64,000 nt of DNA from JAVVWB01 sp036652335 (GTDB lineage: Bacteria; Synergistota; Synergistia; Synergistales; Synergistaceae), in the NCBI GenBank assembly GCA_036652335.1, contig JAVVWB010000001.1:294917-358916 (forward strand), read 5' to 3'. A program made the position numbers and the translations under genes. This document shows, piece by piece, positions 40,556 through 49,757 of the stretch; position 1 is the first letter of the stretch, and every line of letters begins with the position of its first letter. Under the pieces are notes generated by a model. That model made no database searches. It had not been told where the DNA came from and was given only the letters and a program-made list of their open reading frames with translations.

Positions 40556-43243
40556 ATGGGGATTTTAAATAAAATAGCAAAAACTCTTGGTCTTGACCCA
40601 AATGATAGAGCAATAGCTAAATATCTCGAAAAAACAAAAATAATTGACTCCTACGCAGAAGAAGTAGGAAAACTTACAGATGCAGAGCTTGCAGAATCTG
40701 CAAAAATTTTCAAAGAACGTTTGGTAAATGGAGAAACACTAACAGACATCCTCCCAGAAGTATTTGCAAGAGTAAGAGAAGTATCTATAAGAAAATTGGG
40801 ACTTAGACACTTTACAGAACAAATGATAGGTGGCATGGTCCTCAATGATGGTTGCATAGCTGAAATGAAAACAGGAGAAGGAAAAACTCTTGTTGCAACA
40901 CTAGCCGTTGCTCTAAATGCAATGGAAGGTAAAGGTGTACACGTCATTACCGTAAACGACTACCTTGCAAAACGTGACGCCGAATGGATGGGGCCTGTAT
41001 ATGAAGGGATGGGACTCACTGTTGGGGTAATAACACCATTTATCACAGAAGAATATAGAGCCGAAGCATACAAAAAAGACATCACCTATGGGACAAACAG
41101 TGAATTTGGATTTGACTACCTAAGAGACAACATGGCAATAGAAAAATCACAACAGGTACAAAGAAACCACAACTACTGTATAGTAGACGAAGTTGACTCA
41201 ATACTCATAGACGAAGCAAGAACACCTCTCATCATCTCAGGTCCATCCGAAGATGACACAGAACCATACCGTCAGGCAGACTCTGTAGCAAGAGACCTCA
41301 TAAAAGACACTGACTTTGAAGTTGAAGAAAAAGACAGAAACCTAGCTCTTACAGAAGAAGGTATAGCAAAAGCAGAAAGACTGCTAAAAATGCCTAACCT
41401 ATTTACGGACTTCAACAACTCATCACTAGCACATAAAATTGTACAATCGTTAAAAGCACATCATCTCTTCCAAAGAGACATACACTACGTGGTAAAAGAT
41501 GGAGAAATAATAATCGTTGATGAATTCACAGGAAGACTAATGGAAGGACGTCGTTTCTCAGACGGACTACATCAAGCAATTGAAGCAAAAGAAAAAGTAA
41601 AAGTAGGAAGAGAAAGCCAGACACTTGCCACAATCACACTACAGAACTACTTCCGTATGTACAAGAAACTAGCAGGTATGACAGGAACAGCACTAACAGA
41701 AGCAGAAGAATTTGAAGAAATATATGGATTAAAAGTAATCGTAATCCCAACACACAGACCAATGGCACGTAAAGACAACACAGACTCAATATACAGAACA
41801 ATAACCGAAAAATACAACGCAGTAGCAGACGAAGTTGCAGAATTTCATGCAAAAGGTCAGCCTGTACTTGTTGGAACAACATCAATAGAAAACTCTGAAA
41901 AAATAAGCAAACTGCTAAAAGCCAGAAAAATCTCACACAATGTTTTAAATGCAAAAGTACACGACAGAGAAGCCTCAATAGTTGCTCAGGCAGGCAGACT
42001 CGGAGCTGTTACTGTCGCAACAAACATGGCTGGACGAGGAACAGACATAGTCCTCGGCGGTAATGCTGAATTCATGGCAAAAGAAGAAATAGCTCGTCGT
42101 GGACTCACAATAGAAGGGAACGAAGAAATCTTCAAAGAAATACTCGCCGAAAACACAAAAATCTGCTCAGATGAGCATGAAAAAGTTCTTACAGCAGGCG
42201 GACTACGCATAATAGGGACAGAACGCCACGAATCAAGACGTATAGACAATCAGCTCAGGGGGCGTTCAGGCCGTCAAGGTGACCCTGGTGAAAGCAGATT
42301 TTATATCGCTCTAGAAGATGACCTAATTAGACTTTTTGGTGGAGACAGAGTCCAAAGCATAATGGAAAAACTTGGAATGGAAGAGGGAGAATGCATAGAA
42401 CACTCACTTCTTTCCAGAGCGATAGAAAATGCACAAAAAAAAGTTGAAGAAATGCACTTTGACATAAGAAAACAACTCCTCTCCTACGACAACGTAATGA
42501 ACCAACAAAGAGAAGCAATCTATCGTGAAAGAGAAGAAATTCTAACAGATGAAAACATCCTAGACAGAATGCTCGAAGTTGTAGAAGACACAGCAAAAGC
42601 ACAACTAGAAAACTTCTTTGATGGAGAGGGAGAAACAGAAGAAAAAGTTCAGACAGCATGTGTAAAACTTAATGCTCTCTACTGGCCTGGGATATCAAAA
42701 CATATAGAAAAAATTGAAACACAAAACGACCTAGACGAAGCAGAACCCAAACTAATTGAAGAAATAAAAGAAAAGTTTGTAGAAAAGAGAACACAACTTG
42801 GAGAAGAAATCGCAAAAAAAATTGCAAGATACATATTTCTTCAAGTTCTCGACACAAACTGGAAAGAACACCTACTTGCAATGGACGAACTTCGTCGTGG
42901 AATAGGACTTCGTGCAATAGGGCAAAAAGACCCGCTCCTTGAATACCAGTTTGAATCATTCAATCTATTCCAAAACATGCTTGTACAGGTAAGAGAAGGA
43001 ATAACTGAATTTGCATTTAGAGTCTCTATCGTGACAGAAGAAAAACAACCAGACAAAAAACGCTGGGTAGAAAAACATGAAGAAAGCCTCCCTGGAATGA
43101 AATACAACGACAACACACAAAATCCTGGAGTTGCGGCTACAGCACAAAAGACACAAACAATCATCAACGACAACAAAATTGGAAGAAATGATCCATGTCC
43201 ATGTGGAAGTGGCAAAAAATACAAACAGTGTTGTGGAAGATAG
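40556..43243 (+). CDS. secA: Preprotein translocase ATPase SecA
   Basis: SecA is the motor that drives proteins through SecYEG. The product is 895 aa from ATG 40556. NBD1 has Walker A MKTGEGKTL and DEVD, and the preprotein cross-linking region begins RTPLIISGPSEDDTEPY. NBD2 has NMAGRGTDIVLGGN, then GTERHESRRIDNQLRGRSGRQGDPG. The C-terminal zinc-binding SEC-C motif CPCGSGKKYKQCC is complete. An upstream in-frame TTG would add 10 residues but lacks a better ribosome-binding site. Confidence 0.97.
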   Translation: MGILNKIAKTLGLDPNDRAIAKYLEKTKIIDSYAEEVGKLTDAELAESAKIFKERLVNGETLTDILPEVFARVREVSIRKLGLRHFTEQMIGGMVLNDGCIAEMKTGEGKTLVATLAVALNAMEGKGVHVITVNDYLAKRDAEWMGPVYEGMGLTVGVITPFITEEYRAEAYKKDITYGTNSEFGFDYLRDNMAIEKSQQVQRNHNYCIVDEVDSILIDEARTPLIISGPSEDDTEPYRQADSVARDLIKDTDFEVEEKDRNLALTEEGIAKAERLLKMPNLFTDFNNSSLAHKIVQSLKAHHLFQRDIHYVVKDGEIIIVDEFTGRLMEGRRFSDGLHQAIEAKEKVKVGRESQTLATITLQNYFRMYKKLAGMTGTALTEAEEFEEIYGLKVIVIPTHRPMARKDNTDSIYRTITEKYNAVADEVAEFHAKGQPVLVGTTSIENSEKISKLLKARKISHNVLNAKVHDREASIVAQAGRLGAVTVATNMAGRGTDIVLGGNAEFMAKEEIARRGLTIEGNEEIFKEILAENTKICSDEHEKVLTAGGLRIIGTERHESRRIDNQLRGRSGRQGDPGESRFYIALEDDLIRLFGGDRVQSIMEKLGMEEGECIEHSLLSRAIENAQKKVEEMHFDIRKQLLSYDNVMNQQREAIYREREEILTDENILDRMLEVVEDTAKAQLENFFDGEGETEEKVQTACVKLNALYWPGISKHIEKIETQNDLDEAEPKLIEEIKEKFVEKRTQLGEEIAKKIARYIFLQVLDTNWKEHLLAMDELRRGIGLRAIGQKDPLLEYQFESFNLFQNMLVQVREGITEFAFRVSIVTEEKQPDKKRWVEKHEESLPGMKYNDNTQNPGVAATAQKTQTIINDNKIGRNDPCPCGSGKKYKQCCGR

Positions 43244-43254
43244 GGGAAAATAAT

Positions 43255-45081
43255 ATGAACAGAATAAAAAAAATAACCATATCTATTCTAATATCATTTT
43301 CAGTAATACTTCTACTAACCTCGCAACTACTGGCGTGGGATACAACAACAGAAGTAAGAAGACTCAACAAAGAAGCTCCCTCAATCGACGGATACTCAAA
43401 AGCAAAAGCACTTATATGGCTAAGAGACAACGACTACAAAATGCTTGCAGATGGAACAATGCAACATACTAAATACACTGTAGTAATGATGGGTGAAGAA
43501 ATACCTCTAGAATGGGAAGAAATAAAACTTCCTGTCCCAGACTCGGGAACAGTAGAAATTAACGAAGCAGCTATCTACAACCCCATGACAGGACTAAAAG
43601 AGGAAAATCTAGCTATAACGGGCGAAACCCTTGATGGTGGAGCCACTGCAAAAGTAATAAAAGTCTCAGAAAAAGCAATAGGACGTGCGGTAGTATTTGT
43701 CGTAAGAACGACATACCCCAAACACTATGGAATAGATTCAACAATAAAAATGGCATCAAACTTGCCAATATGGGAACAAAAAGTCACAGCAGAACTTCCT
43801 GAAGGAAAAGAAATATATTGGACTGGTAAAGAAATAAAAACCCCAACAATAATCAAAAAATCTGGGGTCCAAAAATATACATGGACAGTAATGAACCAGC
43901 CTGCATGGACAGGCGAAGGATTTGTCGTCTACAAACTCCCATCTCTCACATTTAGCTCAAAAAAGGGGGTAAACGAAGGACTACGTGACATGGAAACACT
44001 TGTAAAAAGTGTGCCATCTATCCCCCTACCAATAGTTTCAAAAGGAAGCAGTGAAAAAACTGCAAAAAACCTTATGGACTGGTTATCTGCTCCAGAACGA
44101 CAGCTAAATGGATACCCACAAGACTGGATTCGCTCGGCAGAGCAAATCCCCACAAAAGGGCCATGGACAAAATGGGAACAAACGCTTCTCCTAAACAAAT
44201 GGCTAAAAACACTAGGTTGGGAAAGTGAAGTATGGTGGCAAGCAGATGGTGAAATAACCAAAGAAAGCCCACTATCAACATCTACATGGATATCTCCTGT
44301 ACTAATGACAGGCCCTGGCAACGGAAAAAAAGAAATATACCAAGCAGGACAAACCACAGACTATGGAATAATCTCTCCGACAATATCAGGGACACACATC
44401 TATGCTCTTAAAAACGGAGAATTTACAAAGAAAAAAGTATCTGATGGCAAAGCTTCATACAACAGACTATATTTTGCATGGAGACTTGCTCTAGATGACA
44501 ACGGGAAAGCGACAGGTAAACTTTCACTACTTGTAACAGGTGGTTGGATAGAACTATTCTCAAAAGGTACAATCCCAACAAAAGAACAAGTGACACAGCT
44601 TGTAAAGCACAAAGTAAACTTTGCAATTCCTGGAATGTCACTTGAGCCTGAAAGTGTAAAAACAATACCATCTGGATACAAAATTGACTTCGATGTAAAA
44701 TGTAACCCTGGAATAATACTCGCTGGCAACCTATTACTACGCTTGCCAGGTGGAGTACCGTCAAGCGTTGGTGAAATGGTCGGCAAAAATGACGACTACA
44801 CACTAAACTATCCTTTTACCATTGAACAGACAGTAAAAGTTGACATGCCTAAAGGATACAGACTACTCCAAACCCCACCTGTAAAAAACATTGGAGAGGG
44901 TTCAAAAGCGACACTAAAAGAAACAATAATACACTGGCCGAAAAAGGCACAACTAATCGCTGAAAGTAGATGGATAGTAAAAACGACAGACATAAAAGCA
45001 CCTCTTTCAAACGCATTGAAAGAAGAGCTAAACGCACTACTGCGTTGGCCTGTCATAGACTTGCCATTTGTGAAAAAATAA
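43255..45081 (+). CDS. Exported DUF3857/transglutaminase-like protein without catalytic cysteine
   Basis: The function is not known. The protein (608 aa from ATG 43255, GGGGAAA ribosome-binding site) has an N-terminal signal-like segment (residues 5-26) and then a DUF3857-type beta domain (about 45-240). A central helical segment (WTKWEQTLLLNKWLKTLGW, about 300-320) resembles the transglutaminase-like helix that normally opens with a catalytic Cys, which is absent here. The C-terminal region is beta-rich. It is probably periplasmic. It follows secA by 11 nt, so it may share the transcript, although a Sec-dependent role is only an idea. Confidence 0.65.
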   Translation: MNRIKKITISILISFSVILLLTSQLLAWDTTTEVRRLNKEAPSIDGYSKAKALIWLRDNDYKMLADGTMQHTKYTVVMMGEEIPLEWEEIKLPVPDSGTVEINEAAIYNPMTGLKEENLAITGETLDGGATAKVIKVSEKAIGRAVVFVVRTTYPKHYGIDSTIKMASNLPIWEQKVTAELPEGKEIYWTGKEIKTPTIIKKSGVQKYTWTVMNQPAWTGEGFVVYKLPSLTFSSKKGVNEGLRDMETLVKSVPSIPLPIVSKGSSEKTAKNLMDWLSAPERQLNGYPQDWIRSAEQIPTKGPWTKWEQTLLLNKWLKTLGWESEVWWQADGEITKESPLSTSTWISPVLMTGPGNGKKEIYQAGQTTDYGIISPTISGTHIYALKNGEFTKKKVSDGKASYNRLYFAWRLALDDNGKATGKLSLLVTGGWIELFSKGTIPTKEQVTQLVKHKVNFAIPGMSLEPESVKTIPSGYKIDFDVKCNPGIILAGNLLLRLPGGVPSSVGEMVGKNDDYTLNYPFTIEQTVKVDMPKGYRLLQTPPVKNIGEGSKATLKETIIHWPKKAQLIAESRWIVKTTDIKAPLSNALKEELNALLRWPVIDLPFVKK

Positions 45082-45113
45082 AAGATTTATAAAAAATAGA
45101 GGGAGTGTCCTTG

Positions 45114-46790
45114 TTGCAAAGTATGACTGAAGAACTAAAAAAACAACTTGATGCCGTAATAAGAGAAATAGCAACAGAAAACGAATATAAACTACCAGAA
45201 ACATTCATAGTAAAACTAGAAAGACCTAGACAGGCCGGTCATGGAGACTGGGCGACAAACATAGCAATGCAACTTGCAAAACCCTTTGGACTCAACCCAA
45301 GAGAACTTGCAGAAAAAATAATCGAAAAAATGCCAACAGGAAAAGTTGTAGAAAAAATTGAAGTTGCTGGTCCCGGATTCATGAACTTCACACTTGTTTC
45401 AGACTGGATAGCCGAAACAATAAAAATGGTAACAGAAAAAAATGAAAACTACGGAAGAGTAAACCAAGGCGAAGGAAGAAAAATCCAAGTAGAATTTGTA
45501 AGCGCCAACCCTACAGGACCTCTTCACATGGGGCATGGACGTGGTGCGGCCGTAGGCGACATCACTGCTTCAATACTCGACTATGCAGGATGGAACGTAG
45601 AAAGAGAATTCTACATAAACGATGCCGGACTTCAAATGGAACTTCTCGGTAAATCTGCACAATCACGTTACTTTGAGGCCATAGGTAAAACAGAAGAAGC
45701 GCCATTTCCTGAAGATGGCTACCATGGAGAATACCTCATAGAAATTGCAGGAAAATTCGTAGAAAAGTACGGTACATCATTAGCAGACAAGCCTCTTGAA
45801 GACACCCTCTCAATCTTCTCAAAAGAAACAGCTACAATCGTACTTGAAATGATAAAAAAAGACCTAAGTGACTTTGGAGTAAACTTTGATGTTTGGTTCT
45901 CAGAGAAATCACTCTATGACAACAACTGTGTAGAGCCAGCAATGACAGCACTAAAAGAAAGAGACTACGCCTATGAACAAGATGGTGCACTCTGGTTTAA
46001 ATCTACACTATTTGGAGACGACAAAGACAGAGTCCTCATTAGACAAAACGGTGTCCCCACATACTTCACATCAGACGTTGCATACCTAAAAAACAAATAT
46101 GACAGAAAATTTGAAAAACTAATATATGTATGGGGCGCAGATCACCATGGATACGTACCAAGAATAAAATCTGTAAACAAAGCATTCGGCTACAAAGACG
46201 ATGCACTTGACGTCCTACTCATCCAAATGGTAAACCTACTTCGTGATGGCAAACCTGTACAAATGTCAAAACGAGCAGGAACAATCATCATGCTAAGAGA
46301 AATCGTTGATGAAGTAGGAGTAGATGCAACAAGATTCTTCTTTGTAATGCGTCGCTGTGACAGCACACTAGATTTTGACCTAGAACTTGCAAAAAAAGCA
46401 ACATCAGAAAACCCTGTATTCTACGTCCAATATGCACATGCAAGAATATGCAGCATATACAGAGAACTAGAAAAAAATGGAATAGGGATACCAGACGTAA
46501 CAGAGCTTGACGTAGCTTCCATATCAGAAGCATCAGAAATTGCTCTAATAAAAGCTATATCGAAATTCCCAGAAGAAATTGCAAAAGCTGCAGAAGAATA
46601 TGCCCCGCACAGAATAGCATACTATGCTACAGAACTAGCAGAAGCATTCCATGCCTTCTACAACTCACAAAGAATACTTGGGACAGAAGAAAACGTAATG
46701 AAATCACGTATACTACTCATGCAAGCAGCAAAAATCACATTGAAAAATGTACTCACAGTCCTTGGCGTAAGTGCTCCAGAAAAAATGTAA
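45114..46790 (+). CDS. argS: Arginyl-tRNA synthetase
   Basis: This class I synthetase charges tRNA-Arg. Of 558 residues, the N-terminal additional domain is about 1-110. The HIGH motif is NPTGPLHMGHGRGAAVGD, and KMSKS is seen as QMSKRAG. The ArgRS signature includes FYINDAG and WGADHHGYVPRIK. The C-terminal anticodon-binding helices (about 440-558) end the protein. The start is probably TTG 45114, about 8 nt after GGGAG; TTG 45111 and ATG 45123 are alternatives. Confidence 0.93.
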   Translation: MQSMTEELKKQLDAVIREIATENEYKLPETFIVKLERPRQAGHGDWATNIAMQLAKPFGLNPRELAEKIIEKMPTGKVVEKIEVAGPGFMNFTLVSDWIAETIKMVTEKNENYGRVNQGEGRKIQVEFVSANPTGPLHMGHGRGAAVGDITASILDYAGWNVEREFYINDAGLQMELLGKSAQSRYFEAIGKTEEAPFPEDGYHGEYLIEIAGKFVEKYGTSLADKPLEDTLSIFSKETATIVLEMIKKDLSDFGVNFDVWFSEKSLYDNNCVEPAMTALKERDYAYEQDGALWFKSTLFGDDKDRVLIRQNGVPTYFTSDVAYLKNKYDRKFEKLIYVWGADHHGYVPRIKSVNKAFGYKDDALDVLLIQMVNLLRDGKPVQMSKRAGTIIMLREIVDEVGVDATRFFFVMRRCDSTLDFDLELAKKATSENPVFYVQYAHARICSIYRELEKNGIGIPDVTELDVASISEASEIALIKAISKFPEEIAKAAEEYAPHRIAYYATELAEAFHAFYNSQRILGTEENVMKSRILLMQAAKITLKNVLTVLGVSAPEKM

Positions 46791-46811
46791 AGACAAAAAG
46801 AGGGTTCAAAA

Positions 46812-47111
46812 ATGGCACTCCCCAAAATAAGATTCATAATATACATTGCAGTAATATCTTTTGTATGTGCCGTACTTCTAACATCATTCTCGAAAGAAGT
46901 AAAAAAGATAGAAAACCTCTCAGTTCTTTTAGATAAAAAAATGGAAGAACTAGTGGAAGAAAAAAGAAAAAGCATAGAACTTGAAGAAAAAATAGACTAC
47001 TACTCCTCACCAGAAGGAATTGCAAGATTGGCACGAGAAAAATTCAACCTTGTAAAATCTGGAGAAATAATATACGAAATAAAAGTAGTCTCGAAAGACA
47101 TATTGCCATAA
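46812..47111 (+). CDS. Septum-formation initiator (FtsB/DivIC-like) protein
   Basis: The 99-aa protein has one transmembrane helix (about residues 7-27), then a coiled coil (about 30-65, IENLSVLLDKKMEELVEEKRKS), and ends with the family pattern YYSSPEGIARLAREKFNLVKSGEIIY. This matches the FtsB/DivIC family, a small divisome protein that links FtsQ/DivIB and FtsL. The gene begins 21 nt after argS with AGAGGG. It could be DivIC or FtsB; sequence alone does not separate them. Confidence 0.85.
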   Translation: MALPKIRFIIYIAVISFVCAVLLTSFSKEVKKIENLSVLLDKKMEELVEEKRKSIELEEKIDYYSSPEGIARLAREKFNLVKSGEIIYEIKVVSKDILP

Positions 47112-47198
47112 ATAACAATAAGTGGTATAGTACCCTATTGTATATATCCCTGTCTCTTTACAAAAGAGGCCAGAGTCCAAAGGGAGGAGGTGAAGTAC

Positions 47199-47483
47199 GT
47201 GCGATCATACGAAATGGTTGTAATACTAGAAGCAGATCTCGAAGATCACAAACTCGTATCTGAAGAGGTTGCTGAGGTCGTGCGCGGTTTAGGAGCAGAG
47301 GTTGAAAAAATTGACCTTTGGGGCAAAAAGAAATTTGCATATCCTATCGAGAAAAAATTAGAGGGATTCTACATCCTTTACACATTTAAGCTCGACCCCG
47401 CACAGGTTAAGGAACTTGAACGTCTCCTTAGCTTGAAAACCCAGATAATACGCCAAATGGTAGTAAATCTGGAGGAGAAGTAA
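47199..47483 (+). CDS. rpsF: 30S ribosomal protein S6
   Basis: S6 forms a pair with S18 on the 30S platform. The 94-aa protein is typical: RSYEMVVILEADLED, DLWGKKKFAYPIEKKLEGFY, then the C-terminal RQMVVNLEE. GTG 47199 follows AGGAGGTG by 6 nt. The upstream in-frame GTG at 47190 overlaps that ribosome-binding site and is less likely. An imperfect hairpin (ACAATA...TATTGT, 47113-47139) lies in the leader and could be regulatory. The order rpsF-ssb-rpsR is the classical one. Confidence 0.94.
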   Translation: MRSYEMVVILEADLEDHKLVSEEVAEVVRGLGAEVEKIDLWGKKKFAYPIEKKLEGFYILYTFKLDPAQVKELERLLSLKTQIIRQMVVNLEEK

Positions 47484-47486
47484 ATC

Positions 47487-48020
47487 ATGGCACGCGGTTA
47501 TAACAGAGTTGTCCTAATGGGCAACCTAGCAAAAGACCCCGATGTTAGATTTACGCCCAACAAACAGAAAGTTGCTCGTATAACGGTTGCAATTGGTAAC
47601 CAGTGGAAAAACAAAGCCACAGGTGAACTCCAAAGCCACACAGATTTTGTACCTGTTGTAGCTTGGAGAGCAACAGCCGACATATGCGAAAAATATCTGA
47701 AAAAGGGGCGTCCGGTACTAGTTGAAGGTCGTATCTCGGTACGAGACTTTGATGATGTAAAAACAGGACAGCACCGTTGGGTAACGGAAGTCGTAGCAGA
47801 CAATGTAGTTCTTCTTGGCTCAGGAAGAAGAGATGAAGAGGGTTCTTTTGATTCTTCGTCACGTCCCACATTCGGAACAACCCCGCAACAGTCGGATGCA
47901 ATGCCATCCGGAAACGGCGGAAGTTTACGTGAAGAAACGGGATTTGAAGATGAATTTCCTCTTGATTTCTCCGAAATGAATGGTTCAGATGAGTCGGGAG
48001 ACGTAGAGATACCGTTCTAG
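47487..48020 (+). CDS. ssb: Single-stranded DNA-binding protein
   Basis: SSB protects single-stranded DNA and recruits repair and replication proteins. The 177-aa protein has the OB-fold pattern NRVVLMGNLAKDPDVRFTPNKQKVARITVAI near the start. A glycine/serine-rich linker follows, and the acidic tip ends in DVEIPF, the docking site for partner proteins. The gene starts 3 nt after rpsF. Confidence 0.96.
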   Translation: MARGYNRVVLMGNLAKDPDVRFTPNKQKVARITVAIGNQWKNKATGELQSHTDFVPVVAWRATADICEKYLKKGRPVLVEGRISVRDFDDVKTGQHRWVTEVVADNVVLLGSGRRDEEGSFDSSSRPTFGTTPQQSDAMPSGNGGSLREETGFEDEFPLDFSEMNGSDESGDVEIPF

Positions 48021-48038
48021 GAAGAGGTGGAATCTTAA

Positions 48039-48278
48039 ATGGAAAATGCATTCAACCGTAAACGCCGCAAGCGTAGACCAAAGGTCTGTCACTTCTGCGT
48101 TGACAAAATTGAACACGTAGATTACAAAGACATCGAAAAACTAAAGAAATACATAACAGAACGTGGAAAGATCGTTCCACGTCGTGTAACAGGTACATGT
48201 GCAAAGCATCAGCGCCAGATCACAAGAGCAATCAAGCGCGCAAGAATAATTGCACTACTTCCTTACACACAGGATTAA
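48039..48278 (+). CDS. rpsR: 30S ribosomal protein S18
   Basis: S18 binds next to S6 on the 30S platform. The 79-aa protein opens with a basic stretch (FNRKRRKRRPKV). It has CHFC (about residues 17-20) and CAKH (about 54-57), a four-ligand zinc-type set, then RQITRAIKRARIIALLPYT. It is the last gene of the S6-SSB-S18 operon and is followed by a terminator. Confidence 0.96.
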   Translation: MENAFNRKRRKRRPKVCHFCVDKIEHVDYKDIEKLKKYITERGKIVPRRVTGTCAKHQRQITRAIKRARIIALLPYTQD

Positions 48279-48301
48279 ATCCTAAGAAAAAATGTTATAA
48301 T

Positions 48302-48336
48302 AAAGAGAGGGCTGATAAACGGCTCTCTCTTTTTTA
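48302..48336 (+). terminator. Terminator after rpsR
   Basis: AAAGAGAG pairs with CTCTCTTT with a GC inner step and a T run. Confidence 0.85.
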
Positions 48337-48357
48337 TTAGACTTCGGAGGTGCTCTT

Positions 48358-49341
48358 GTGACAGTAAAAAAAATAATGGAAACACTTAGCTGGATAATCT
48401 CAGCATTGATACTATATACATCAGGAATAGGTATACGGGTAATATCCCCAATTGCACTAATAATTGCTCCTGTACCATTCTTTGTGATAACAAAAAAATT
48501 TGGAATAAAAACAGCATTCATCGCCCTTGCACTTACACTGCCGGCTGCGTTATACATTGGTGACATAGTAGGTGTCATAATATTTATATTCATCTTCTCG
48601 CTACTGGGGATAGCATGCTCCTACATATCAGACAAAGCAGAAAACATAATTGACTATGCGGCAAAAGCCCTCTTTCTTGCTGTAATATCAAAAGTATGTC
48701 TTCTAGTTATCTCTGTATACTTCTTCAAATACAACCCATTTATAATATCTCCGGAATTCACAGAAACCTTTGTAAAATCTGTGGCTCCAATCATCAGTGG
48801 AACAGGAATAAAAGTAACACCTCAAGAAATGGCAGACTATGCGAAATCTGTCTCAGACTCAATATTGATGCTAATGCCAACAATGCTAATACTCTTCTCA
48901 ATATTGGACACGACACTTTCGTACTACCTAATAACATACATCTTTAGAAAAAATACAGAAATAAAACTACCTAAAATACCGCCATTTGGTGAATGGAAAT
49001 GTCCTCAAAACATCTTCATAGCTCTAATAGCATCTGTTGTACTGGAACTACTTGCAAAAGGATTTCCAGAAGAGAAAATCTTCGCCATACTTGCTCTAAA
49101 CTTAATGGAAGTCACGAGAGGAATATTCATTATTGAGGGACTCTCCATAATGTGGTATTTTATGACCAAGAAAAACATACATAAAATAATAAAACTATTC
49201 TTTGTAATATTTGCACTACTATTTCCACCTCTATCATACATAATGTCAATGCTTGGCATATTTGATATATGGTACGACCTACGCAGGAAAAAATCAGGGA
49301 GGAATAAAGATGAAAGTAATATTGACAAAAGACGTAAATAA
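48358..49341 (+). CDS. DUF2232 (YybS-like) membrane protein
   Basis: This multipass membrane protein (327 aa) has about eight hydrophobic segments and a basic C-terminal tail (RRKKSGRNKDESNIDKRRK). The pattern and the position before rplI and dnaB match the YybS/DUF2232 family. That family sits in the same neighbourhood in Bacillus and related bacteria; its function is unknown. GTG 48358 follows GGAGGTG. The 3' end overlaps rplI by 32 nt, which suggests coupling. Confidence 0.8.
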   Translation: MTVKKIMETLSWIISALILYTSGIGIRVISPIALIIAPVPFFVITKKFGIKTAFIALALTLPAALYIGDIVGVIIFIFIFSLLGIACSYISDKAENIIDYAAKALFLAVISKVCLLVISVYFFKYNPFIISPEFTETFVKSVAPIISGTGIKVTPQEMADYAKSVSDSILMLMPTMLILFSILDTTLSYYLITYIFRKNTEIKLPKIPPFGEWKCPQNIFIALIASVVLELLAKGFPEEKIFAILALNLMEVTRGIFIIEGLSIMWYFMTKKNIHKIIKLFFVIFALLFPPLSYIMSMLGIFDIWYDLRRKKSGRNKDESNIDKRRK

Positions 49342-49756
49342 AATTGGAAAAAAGGGACAAGTCCTAGAAGTATCAGATGGATACGGACGTAACTTCTTAA
49401 TAGCTAGAGGCGTTGCAGTAGAAGCAACAGACGGCAAAATTCGTGAAAATCAAGAAATGAAGAAAACTCAGCAGGTAAAAGATGACAAAAAACTCAAACT
49501 TGCAGAAGAAAAAAAGAAAAAACTAGGTGGGAAAGTAGTCACAATAAAAGTAACATCAGGAGAAGGCGGAAAACTCTTTGGAAGTGTAACAACTGCACAA
49601 ATAGCAGAAGCGGTCTCAGCTACATACAAAACAGAAATAGACAAAAAAGACATCAAAATTGACGAAGCAGTAAAAGTAACAGGCAACTACAACTTCAAAA
49701 TAAAACTTCACCCTGGTGTTGAAACAGAAATGACATTGAAAGTAGAGACAGAATAA
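49310..49756 (+). CDS. rplI: 50S ribosomal protein L9
   Basis: L9 is an elongated protein on the 50S surface near the L1 stalk. From ATG 49310 the product has 148 aa. The N-terminal domain is MKVILTKDVNKIGKKGQVLEVSDGYGRNFLIARGVA. The long connecting helix (about 40-75) is lysine-rich, and the C-terminal domain ends TEMTLKVETE. The ATG lies inside the DUF2232 gene, behind GGGAGGA; the longer frame begins without a ribosome-binding site. Confidence 0.95.
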   Translation: MKVILTKDVNKIGKKGQVLEVSDGYGRNFLIARGVAVEATDGKIRENQEMKKTQQVKDDKKLKLAEEKKKKLGGKVVTIKVTSGEGGKLFGSVTTAQIAEAVSATYKTEIDKKDIKIDEAVKVTGNYNFKIKLHPGVETEMTLKVETE

Positions 49757-49757
49757 A

